Shown here one piece after another: positions 6,820-13,204 of a stretch of 21,085 nucleotides of DNA. Each line of letters opens with the position of its first letter. Within the stretch, counting starts at the first letter, position 1. The translations under genes were made by a program, and so were the position numbers. Origin of the DNA: an uncultured Bacillaceae bacterium (GTDB lineage Bacteria > Bacillota > Bacilli > Bacillales > Caldibacillaceae); the NCBI GenBank assembly GCA_937983015.1, contig CALKAK010000025.1:1-21085 (forward strand), in the 5' to 3' direction. Below the pieces are notes generated by a model, which saw only the letters and a list, made by a program, of their open reading frames with translations, was not told where the DNA came from and did not search any database.

Positions 6820-6916
6820 ACTTCATCTCCCCCTGTGAGGAATTCCTGTTTTATATATATGGGGGGCTTGGTCAATTTAGAAGAAATTTTTGTAACTGGC
6901 GAACAGGGTAGTCCTG

Positions 6917-6958
6917 GAAAAAGGAAAATCCCCGGTTTCATTACGAAGGACGGGGAAT
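6917..6958 (-). terminator. Terminator of the nrdR-dnaB-dnaI cluster
   Basis: On the minus strand TCCCCG (6951-6956) pairs with CGGGGA (6929-6934), with further TTC/GAA pairing inside the loop, followed by TTTTCCTTTTT. It lies about 30 nt after the dnaI stop. The rest of the 168 nt gap up to ytxC holds only the ytxC ribosome binding site. Confidence 0.75.
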
Positions 6959-6987
6959 GCATCGTTCGTTCATACTATCGTTACCAT

Positions 6988-7932
6988 TCAGTCATTCATA
7001 TTGAATCGCTTGTTCGGTCCATCATACTTGACCGGTTCGGCCAAAAACTGGATCCGTTCGATGATTCGTCCAGCCTTTAACTTTTCTTCTTCGCCCCTTT
7101 GCGTATAGGTGAGGTGGTGTTCTAAATCGCGCAAACTAAAATTGGACGTGAAAAAGGTTGGCAGTTTTTCTAGCATGCGATATTGCAAGATGGGACCATA
7201 CACTTCATCCCGGACCCAGCTGGACATGGACTCGGCTCCGATATCATCGAACATCAAAACTGGTGCTTGCTTCACAAAATTGATCTTCTCTTCCAGCGTA
7301 TGATCATGAATGGATTGTTTCAGCTCACGTACGAATTCTGGTACGTACACGATCATGGAAGCCACTTTTTTCAACGCGAGGGCGTTAGCAATGGCCCCTA
7401 ATAAATAAGTTTTGCCTGTGCCGAAGGGACCGTATAAATATAGTCCTTTTTGGAAATGACCATCGGTATATCGCTCGACAAATCGTTCCGCTTTTTTCAC
7501 AGCTTTAATCCTTCCCGGAGTTTCCAGCGTGATATCACCGAAATTCGCTTCAAGAATTTCCCTGGGGACGTGGACACATTGAATCAGTTTTTCCGCTTCT
7601 CGCTTTTTATCGGCGAGGATTTTAAGACGACATGGAACATAGTGAACATCGATGCCATCGTTTTTCAAAACCAATTTAGGTTCATAGCCGGGAATGATAC
7701 TATTACATTCTTCGAGGGATCTGCACTCCCGACAATTCTTAGCCTGGGTGATAAATTCATACAATTTTCCCAAACTGCGGTCGATCATCGACGAGGTGAT
7801 TTCACCTTGATGATCCTTCAAAAAGGCCTGTACATCCGGGTGTTGCAAAATTTCCTTGCGGATCGTTTCATAGCGTTCTTGAAAATTCTTTTTATTGGTT
7901 ATACGACTGATCGTATCGTTAATTCGCTCCAT
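6988..7932 (-). CDS. dnaI: Primosomal protein DnaI, helicase loader
   Basis: The product is 314 aa, as in B. subtilis (311). The C-terminal AAA+ domain has Walker A GPFGTGKT near residues 168-175 and Walker B VLMFDDIGAE. It also has the sensor stretch TFFTSNF and the arginine-finger region GRIIERIQFL. The N-terminal helicase-interaction domain has Cys67, Cys70, Cys76 and Cys101, which form the zinc fold. The His that serves as ligand at position 84 in B. subtilis is Glu here. DnaI loads the replicative helicase DnaC at oriC and at restart sites together with DnaB and DnaD. The ATG at 7932 has an AGAGGTG site. It begins 10 nt after dnaB, so the two are cotranscribed. Confidence 0.96.
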   Translation of the reverse strand: MERINDTISRITNKKNFQERYETIRKEILQHPDVQAFLKDHQGEITSSMIDRSLGKLYEFITQAKNCRECRSLEECNSIIPGYEPKLVLKNDGIDVHYVPCRLKILADKKREAEKLIQCVHVPREILEANFGDITLETPGRIKAVKKAERFVERYTDGHFQKGLYLYGPFGTGKTYLLGAIANALALKKVASMIVYVPEFVRELKQSIHDHTLEEKINFVKQAPVLMFDDIGAESMSSWVRDEVYGPILQYRMLEKLPTFFTSNFSLRDLEHHLTYTQRGEEEKLKAGRIIERIQFLAEPVKYDGPNKRFNMND

Positions 7933-7942
7933 CGGTTCACCT

Positions 7943-9307
7943 CTATTTCTTATATTTCTGTAACCGCTCCTTGAGTTTTCGCTTCTCTTCTTCCAAATCG
8001 ATCATATCACGATCTTCTTCTTCCTGTACAAGCGGACGGTTCTCAAACCATTCCGGAACTTTTTCTGAGCGAATCGGTTTCTTGTAGCCTTTTTTATCTT
8101 TATTTTTTTGCCATTCAAGATATTTGCGATGTTCTTCTTTGGCCAACTGCATCGCTTGTTTTACCGTTTTAACTCCTTTTCTCGCCCAGTGAGATGCGAT
8201 TTTTTCGACAAAACTTCTATTTAATTTCATATCCGAGCGGCGCATACAATAATCGATCAGGACGTTCACAACACCCGGCTGAAGTTTTTGGTTGATCATG
8301 ATATCCTCTATTAATTTTAAATCAGTAACCGCCGGTTCAGCACCCCCGGAAACATCTTCCAAATATTGACGGGGGCTGACCGTTTCAAAATAGTGGATCA
8401 ACTTTTCTTCTTCGGTCGTCGGTTGATCATTGGAGGTACGGTAAAGCGGAGGCTGTATTTTATCGACCAAACGCGGTAAGGACTGACTCGTTTGCTTCTC
8501 ATACCATTCCCGGATGTAAACGCGCAATTTTTCCAAATCCAATTCTTTATCCGGTCCGGCAGCATCCGTGATCAGATCCGCCATAGCCACGGGATTGATA
8601 TTATATAAAAACGCAAGTTTAAGAATGATTTCTCTTTGCTGGATCACCGTTTTTTTACTGACGAAGTTTTCACTCAAAGAACTTATGAGGAGTTGAAAGT
8701 CAAAATCTTCCGGATGGATTTCGATTTCACCGGATTCGCTTTTTTGCGGTAACCGTACGGATCGATCTTGCTCAAGATGATTACTTTGCCGTTCGAGCAA
8801 AGGAACAGGGGTAAACACATCTTGAAACGACCTGGTGACCTCTTCATACCCGGAAACATCCATTCGTTTATCCGCGAAAAATCGAAATATACGCTCATAC
8901 ATCTTTTTTCCTGTCTTTTGATAGAGAAAAACGGGCAAGATCGGGTCAGAAAAAAATTCGTGTGGCGACAGGGGGGATTTGAGAACATAAATGAACGACC
9001 GGCGGTTTTCTTCATCTTTCACAAATGTTTCCATTAAACCGATCGCTTCCAATTTCATGCGGGCACCGTAAATTTCCGCCAATCCTAGATCGAGCATGCT
9101 CATGAGAAAATAATGCGTTACCGGTTCCGAAGACAGCTGGTTTTTTCCGATCTGATTGCGCAGTGTGAAATACAAACTCGTGCTGATCGGTCCGATCAAC
9201 GGCTGGTAAAGTAATGTAAGGACCCTTTCATCTCCTTCATTCAAGGGGCCGTCGACGCTAACGATATACTCATCACCAGGAACGACTTCTTTCCAATGAG
9301 GCTCCAT
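7943..9307 (-). CDS. dnaB: Replication initiation and membrane-attachment protein DnaB (Bacillus type)
   Basis: The product is 454 aa, slightly shorter than B. subtilis DnaB (472). This is the Firmicute primosome protein and not the E. coli helicase of the same name. The N-terminal winged-helix (DDBH1-like) region begins YIVSVDGPLNEGDERVLT. A long middle part is followed by the C-terminal DnaB_2 (DDBH2) domain around IHYFETVSPRQYLEDVSG, with YCMRRSDMKLNRSFVEKIASHW and a Trp-containing KYLEWQKN tail. The end is highly charged and probably a flexible or coiled segment. It acts with DnaD and DnaI to load helicase. The ATG at 9307 is preceded by GGAGTG. It lies 32 nt after nrdR and 10 nt before dnaI. 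Confidence 0.95.
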   Translation of the reverse strand: MEPHWKEVVPGDEYIVSVDGPLNEGDERVLTLLYQPLIGPISTSLYFTLRNQIGKNQLSSEPVTHYFLMSMLDLGLAEIYGARMKLEAIGLMETFVKDEENRRSFIYVLKSPLSPHEFFSDPILPVFLYQKTGKKMYERIFRFFADKRMDVSGYEEVTRSFQDVFTPVPLLERQSNHLEQDRSVRLPQKSESGEIEIHPEDFDFQLLISSLSENFVSKKTVIQQREIILKLAFLYNINPVAMADLITDAAGPDKELDLEKLRVYIREWYEKQTSQSLPRLVDKIQPPLYRTSNDQPTTEEEKLIHYFETVSPRQYLEDVSGGAEPAVTDLKLIEDIMINQKLQPGVVNVLIDYCMRRSDMKLNRSFVEKIASHWARKGVKTVKQAMQLAKEEHRKYLEWQKNKDKKGYKKPIRSEKVPEWFENRPLVQEEEDRDMIDLEEEKRKLKERLQKYKK

Positions 9308-9339
9308 AGTAACACTCCAGTAAAATTATTCATGTACGA

Positions 9340-9822
9340 TTATTCTTGCTGTGAATTTTTCGTTTCTCTATCTTTTTTTAATAGTTCTTTTAACTCTTCG
9401 AGGAAAACGTTAATATCTTTGAATTGTCGGTAAACCGAAGCGAACCGGACATAAGCTACGTCATCCACCTTGGATAATTTCTCCATCACCAATTCGCCAA
9501 TGCTTGTGCTCGTTACCTCGGATTGGCCGGTATTACGTAATTCACGTTCCACCTCGGCAGAAATTTCTTCTAACTTCGGCAAAGGAACCGGTCTTTTTTC
9601 ACAGGCGCGAATCAATCCGCGCAATATTTTCTCACGACTGAATTCCTCGCGGGTCCCATCTTTTTTTACAACGATAAGCGGTGTCTGCTCCACTCGTTCG
9701 AATGTCGTGAAGCGGTACCCGCATGATTCACATTCCCGACGTCTGCGAATCGCTTTCGCATCTTCAACGGGTCTAGAATCGATGACCCGTGTGCCGTTGT
9801 AATTACATGTCGGACAGCGCAT
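9340..9822 (-). CDS. nrdR: Transcriptional repressor NrdR of ribonucleotide reductase genes
   Basis: The product is 160 aa. An N-terminal zinc ribbon starts MRCPTC with Cys3 and Cys6 and continues with CESCGYRF (Cys31 and Cys34), including the DNA-binding RRRRECESC segment. Residues about 49-139 form an ATP-cone (VVKKDGTREEFSREKILRG to YVRFASVYRQFKD) that senses ATP/dATP. NrdR represses nrd operons when dATP is high, using NrdR boxes; no such box was recognised here. The ATG at 9822 has AGGAGG at good spacing. It leads an nrdR-dnaB-dnaI cluster, which puts nucleotide-supply control next to replication initiation, as in other Bacillaceae. Confidence 0.97.
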   Translation of the reverse strand: MRCPTCNYNGTRVIDSRPVEDAKAIRRRRECESCGYRFTTFERVEQTPLIVVKKDGTREEFSREKILRGLIRACEKRPVPLPKLEEISAEVERELRNTGQSEVTSTSIGELVMEKLSKVDDVAYVRFASVYRQFKDINVFLEELKELLKKDRETKNSQQE

Positions 9823-9846
9823 TCTTCCACCTCCTGGCTGGCTTCA

Positions 9847-9876
9847 ACTTTACGTTCCAGAAATAACACCTGTCAA
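9847..9876 (-). promoter_or_regulatory. Possible SigA promoter of nrdR-dnaB-dnaI
   Basis: A perfect TTGACA (9871-9876) is followed after 18 bp by TAAAGT (9847-9852), a four-of-six -10. The -35 lies inside a short hairpin CTGTC-TATT-GACAG (9870-9883), which could also be a weak end for the gene upstream. Confidence 0.45.
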
Positions 9877-9890
9877 TAGACAGATCGATT

Positions 9891-10286
9891 CTATTGTTGT
9901 TTGGCTGGAGGAAGTTCTTGATCTAAAACGCGATAAAAGTTCAGGATCAATTTTTTTAATTTCGGGTACATTCCCGTGATCGCGATTTTTTCTGTTGATA
10001 CTTTAAAATCGACGGCAGTTTCGAATGGGCGAACTTGAATAACGGTTGCAACAATAAAGGCATTCAATGATGTTTTCATGTGAATCCCGATTTCGCCCCG
10101 TTCCTTCGATTCCGAGATGATCTCCATATCTGGATTTTGTTTGAAAAAATCGAGCACTGCTTGATAAACTTTTTCAAAACTTGCTTTATAATAATGGCTT
10201 CTTAAATCTACATCAAAATGGTCGTCCGAAGTCTCGCATTCGCGATAAAACCGTTGAAATAAAGATTTACGTTGTGTCACATGCAT
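9891..10286 (-). CDS. Uncharacterised small cytosolic protein next to nrdR
   Basis: The product is 131 aa and was not assigned to a named family. It has no membrane segment or signal peptide. The pattern looks alpha/beta: a basic N-terminus (QRKSLFQRFYRE), a KASFEKVYQAVLDFFKQ helix, then alternating strands (MEIISESKERGEIGIHMK, FIVATVIQVRPFETAVDFKVS) and a C-terminal helix ending PPAKQQ. Clean alternation of hydrophobic and charged residues and normal codon use suggest a real gene. The ATG at 10286 sits close to GGGGAAGGAAG. A GTG at 10280 has better spacing, so the start is uncertain by two codons. It lies between gapB and nrdR in the same direction. Function unknown. Confidence 0.7.
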   Translation of the reverse strand: MHVTQRKSLFQRFYRECETSDDHFDVDLRSHYYKASFEKVYQAVLDFFKQNPDMEIISESKERGEIGIHMKTSLNAFIVATVIQVRPFETAVDFKVSTEKIAITGMYPKLKKLILNFYRVLDQELPPAKQQ

Positions 10287-10398
10287 CTTCCTTCCCCGGA
10301 TTACTTATATTCCTATCTTACAATATTTTTAGTAGATTAGGAAAGGGCAAATCCCGACTCTATTTTTCCAGTATGAGAACCCAACTAAAAAAGTCGGA

Positions 10399-10430
10399 CA
10401 AAAAAAAAGAACCTCACCCAGGAGGTTCTC
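10399..10430 (-). terminator. Terminator of gapB
   Basis: AGAACCTC (10422-10429 on minus) pairs with GAGGTTCT (10408-10415) around a 6 nt loop, followed by a run of nine T on the minus strand. It lies just after the gapB stop. Confidence 0.92.
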
Positions 10431-10439
10431 TCCATTATT

Positions 10440-11471
10440 TTATGAAAGAGCCGTAGTCTGCAGGCTTTTATTCATCTCTTTTACAACCAGTTTCAATAGA
10501 TCAACAACTCGAGCGGAATAGCCCCATTCATTATCATACCAGGCCAATACTTTTACCTTTCGATCTTCCAAGACCATCGTCGAAAGACCGTCGACAATGG
10601 CTGAATGGGGGTCCGTTGTAAAATCTTTGGAAACCAATGGTTCATAAGTAATGTTCAAAATATTTTTTAACTCGTTTTCACTCGCTTCTTCAAAAGCCCG
10701 ATTGATTTCTTCGACCGTAACTGGTTGTTTGACTTCACAAACGAGATCGACTAGTGAGACATTGGGTACCGGAACGCGCATTGCGAGTCCGTGTAGTTTC
10801 CCCTGTAAATGCGGTAAAACCTTACCGATCGCTTTGGCCGCACCTGTAGTTGTCGGAATGATCGACTCACCACAAGCACGGGCCCGGCGCAGATCTTTAT
10901 GGGGATTATCGAGATTTTTCTGGTCATTTGTAAACGCATGAACGGTTGTCATAAAGCCATCGATAATCCCGAAACGTTCATCCAGGACTTTAACAACCGG
11001 TGCCAGGCAGTTGGTCGTGCACGATGCATTGGAGATAATATCATGTTCGTTAATATTCAGGGTGTCTTCATTGACCCCGACCACGACCGTCACATCTTCG
11101 TTTTTTCCCGGTGCCGTCAAAATCACTTTTTTCGCTCCGGCTTGTAAATGAAGGGCCGCTTGATCCCGTGCGTTAAATTTTCCAGTCGCTTCGATGACGA
11201 TATCGACGCCGAGTTCTTTCCAGGGAAGATTTGCCGGATTTCTTTCATTTACGATTTGAACACGTTTGCCGTTAACGATCAATGCATCTTCCTCGGTATC
11301 TACGTTACCGGGGAATTTTCCATGGATGCTGTCATAACGGATGAGATGCGCTAGCGTTTCTGCTGGATAGCGGGCGTTGATCGCCGCGATCCTGAAATCT
11401 TCGGCATCGATAGCCTGGCGAAAAACCATTCGACCGACTCTCCCAAACCCGTTGATCGCAACTTTTTTCAA
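10440..11471 (-). CDS. gapB: Glyceraldehyde-3-phosphate dehydrogenase, gluconeogenic NADP-type (GapB)
   Basis: The product is 343 aa. An N-terminal Rossmann fold (VAINGFGRVGRMVFR) is followed by the catalytic NASCTTNC with Cys151 and by His178 in TTVHAF. The stretch around 31-35 (INARY) has no Asp after the second strand, unlike the NAD-specific glycolytic GapA, and matches GapB, which prefers NADP and runs in the gluconeogenic direction (1,3-bisphosphoglycerate to glyceraldehyde-3-phosphate). The start is TTG at 11471, with AGGGGG 8 nt upstream. A CcpN-like operator lies on the promoter, fitting repression during growth on glucose. In B. subtilis gapB is followed by speD; here a strong terminator follows and speD is absent. 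Confidence 0.95.
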   Translation of the reverse strand: MKKVAINGFGRVGRMVFRQAIDAEDFRIAAINARYPAETLAHLIRYDSIHGKFPGNVDTEEDALIVNGKRVQIVNERNPANLPWKELGVDIVIEATGKFNARDQAALHLQAGAKKVILTAPGKNEDVTVVVGVNEDTLNINEHDIISNASCTTNCLAPVVKVLDERFGIIDGFMTTVHAFTNDQKNLDNPHKDLRRARACGESIIPTTTGAAKAIGKVLPHLQGKLHGLAMRVPVPNVSLVDLVCEVKQPVTVEEINRAFEEASENELKNILNITYEPLVSKDFTTDPHSAIVDGLSTMVLEDRKVKVLAWYDNEWGYSARVVDLLKLVVKEMNKSLQTTALS

Positions 11472-11485
11472 CGTATAAGCCCCCT
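11471..11485 (-). promoter_or_regulatory. Ribosome binding site and TTG start of gapB
   Basis: AGGGGG (11480-11485) is 8 nt from TTG (11469-11471). No ATG or GTG in frame nearby would keep the Rossmann first strand (KKVAINGFG). Confidence 0.85.
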
Positions 11486-11521
11486 ATATCTTGAGATACA
11501 TTTTTAACATGATACGTAATT

Positions 11522-11550
11522 AGTATAACATATTTGGTTAAACATGTCGT
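11522..11550 (-). promoter_or_regulatory. gapB promoter with overlapping CcpN-type operator
   Basis: An extended -10 (TGT then TATACT, 11522-11527) has ACGACA 17 bp upstream (11545-11550) as a weak -35. TATGTTATACT at 11522-11532 matches every position of the published CcpN operator TRTGHYATAYW. CcpN represses gapB and pckA in B. subtilis under glycolytic conditions. The operator covers the -10. The remaining stretch up to coaE (11551-11640) shows no other site, and no coaE terminator was recognised. Confidence 0.75.
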
Positions 11551-11640
11551 TATTTTTTCCGGATTTAGGCTGGATTTGTATCATTCAAACAGAAAATTTG
11601 GGATTAAAAGAAATGATGAGGGCTTCGTTGAGAACGTTGC

Positions 11641-12240
11641 TTAAGGAATCAAGTTATATTTCTGCAAAACTTTTCTTAACTGTTCGCGAGTTTTTTCCAA
11701 TGAACCACGATTATCAATCACTTCATCAGCACGGTTCTTCTTTTCTTCGATCGGCATTTGGGAGCGAATTCTCGCCAGAGCATCCCACCTTGTAAAGTGA
11801 TTGCGGGCCATGAGCCGTTCGAGCTGAGTCTGTTCATCGGTATAGACTACAATCACTTTTTCTACCAAATGTTCGAGACCATTCTCATATAATAAGGGAA
11901 TATCTAAGAAAACCGCTTTTTCCCCACGTTTTTTCGCAGCTTCCATTAAGCTGTACATTTCTTTACGTACCGCCGGATGAACGAGTGAGTTTAATAATTG
12001 CCGTTTTTTCTCGTCATGGAAAACGATAGCGCCCAATTTTTTTCGATCGATACGACCATCATCTAATAAGATGTTGTCCCCAAAATGTTCAACCACCTTT
12101 TCATAAGCTTCTTGTCCGGGTTCCATAACTTGATGCGCGATTTGGTCGGCATCAATCACGGTAAACCCTAGTTTTTCGATCATCCCAGAAACGGTACTTT
12201 TCCCAGTAGCAATTCCGCCAGTGATGCCAAAAACCCGCAT
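11641..12240 (-). CDS. coaE: Dephospho-CoA kinase
   Basis: The product is 199 aa and carries out the last step of coenzyme A synthesis, phosphorylating the 3'-hydroxyl of dephospho-CoA with ATP. The P-loop GGIATGKST is at about residues 7-15. It is followed by VIDADQIAHQV, the HP-A-R region SLVHPAVR, the substrate stretch IPLLYENGLE, and the lid ARIRSQMPIEEKKNRADEVIDN (given in parts: ARIRSQMP, RADEVIDN). The ATG at 12240 is chosen because GGGAGTG precedes it and MRVFGITGG is the family start; an upstream in-frame extension to 12303 overlaps mutM and is rejected. It starts 19 nt after mutM and is probably cotranscribed. The ytaF gene found between mutM and coaE in B. subtilis is missing. Confidence 0.96.
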   Translation of the reverse strand: MRVFGITGGIATGKSTVSGMIEKLGFTVIDADQIAHQVMEPGQEAYEKVVEHFGDNILLDDGRIDRKKLGAIVFHDEKKRQLLNSLVHPAVRKEMYSLMEAAKKRGEKAVFLDIPLLYENGLEHLVEKVIVVYTDEQTQLERLMARNHFTRWDALARIRSQMPIEEKKNRADEVIDNRGSLEKTREQLRKVLQKYNLIP

Positions 12241-12259
12241 GAAATCACTCCCATTTGAA

Positions 12260-13087
12260 CTATAACAGCTGGCAACCGGGGCAGATGTGTGTTCCTCTAC
12301 CACTTACTTTCATTTTTTCGATCGTTGCACCACAAATTTTACATGCTTTTCCTTCCTGTCCATATACATGGAGCTCTAATTGAAACATCCCGATTTCACC
12401 TTGTGAATTCACGTACGAGCGAATGGTCGTTCCTCCTTTTTCTACTGCTTCTGACAGGGTTTCTACAATCGCAACTAGTAAACGCTCGATTTCTTCATCC
12501 GTTAATGAACTGGCTGGACGCAGCGGATGGATCTTCGCTTTAAATAAAGATTCGTCAACATAAATATTTCCTAAACCGGTGATAATCGTTTGATCCAACA
12601 GCACCGTTTTGATATTTCTTATCGTTTTTTGAAATCGTTTCTTCAAATAGGGAACGGTTAATCGGTCATCAAAAGGTTCCAATCCAAGTTTCTTTAAAGG
12701 TTGGCTTGAAAATTCAGTTCCTTTCGACAGCAAATGCATCGTTCCGAATTTCCGCACATCCCGGTAACGCAATTCCGTACCATCTGTAAAGGTAAAAATA
12801 ACATGGGTGTGATGATCGCGGGGATCATTCATCGTAAAGAGACCGTACTTCCCCTCCATCCGCAAGTGGGAAATGAGAACATCATCATTTAAATAAAAAA
12901 GCAAGTATTTGCCCCTGCGTCCTATCCTTTCTATTGTCTGTCCGGTAACCTTATTACGAAACTCATTCGGTTCTGCAGGTAGTTTTATGATCTTTGGCCA
13001 GTAAATTTTCACATCGGAAATCGTTTTCCCGATGACAAGTTGCTCTAAAGTTCTTCGAACCGTTTCTACCTCAGGTAATTCGGGCAT
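12260..13087 (-). CDS. mutM: Formamidopyrimidine-DNA glycosylase (Fpg/MutM)
   Basis: The product is 275 aa, the normal length. It removes oxidised purines such as 8-oxoguanine and cleaves the abasic site. MPELPEVETVRR gives the N-terminal catalytic Pro (after Met removal) and Glu. The conserved Lys in RRGKYLLF lies on the catalytic beta-hairpin. The H2TH region appears at LLDQTIITGLGNIYVDE. A C-terminal zinc finger has CKICG and CPGC, with the Arg of VSGRGTH. The ATG at 13087 is preceded by AAAGGAAGAG. The longer in-frame start at 13126 would cross this site and extend into the polA terminator. It lies downstream of polA, separated by a strong hairpin, so it needs its own weak promoter or readthrough. 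Confidence 0.97.
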   Translation of the reverse strand: MPELPEVETVRRTLEQLVIGKTISDVKIYWPKIIKLPAEPNEFRNKVTGQTIERIGRRGKYLLFYLNDDVLISHLRMEGKYGLFTMNDPRDHHTHVIFTFTDGTELRYRDVRKFGTMHLLSKGTEFSSQPLKKLGLEPFDDRLTVPYLKKRFQKTIRNIKTVLLDQTIITGLGNIYVDESLFKAKIHPLRPASSLTDEEIERLLVAIVETLSEAVEKGGTTIRSYVNSQGEIGMFQLELHVYGQEGKACKICGATIEKMKVSGRGTHICPGCQLL

Positions 13088-13126
13088 AATCTCTTCCTTT
13101 CTTTCTAGTATGTTTGGAAACATCAC

Positions 13127-13174
13127 TAAAAAAACTGGACCACCACCTGCTCATATTGTTAGAGCAGGGGTGGT
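13127..13174 (-). terminator. Terminator of polA
   Basis: On the minus strand ACCACCC-CTGCTC and GAGCAG-GTGGTGGT form about 13 bp with one bulged base, followed by CCAG and seven T. Only about 40 nt remain to the mutM start, so readthrough may feed mutM-coaE. Confidence 0.8.
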
Positions 13175-13204
13175 ATATTGCAAACGATATGTTCTTATTC
13201 CATC

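Noticed and set aside
6841..6880. TTGACC plus TATAAA as a ytxC promoter
   Set aside because: The spacing is only about 14 bp, and alternatives with proper spacing lose the -10.
6796..7080. 94-codon plus-strand frame across the ytxC-dnaI gap
   Set aside because: It overlaps the ends of two well-supported minus-strand genes and contains the dnaI terminator; no ribosome binding site.
9870..9883. CTGTC-TATT-GACAG hairpin as a terminator or NrdR box
   Set aside because: The stem is only 5 bp with no U tract, and it does not resemble the NrdR box consensus; it overlaps a possible -35.
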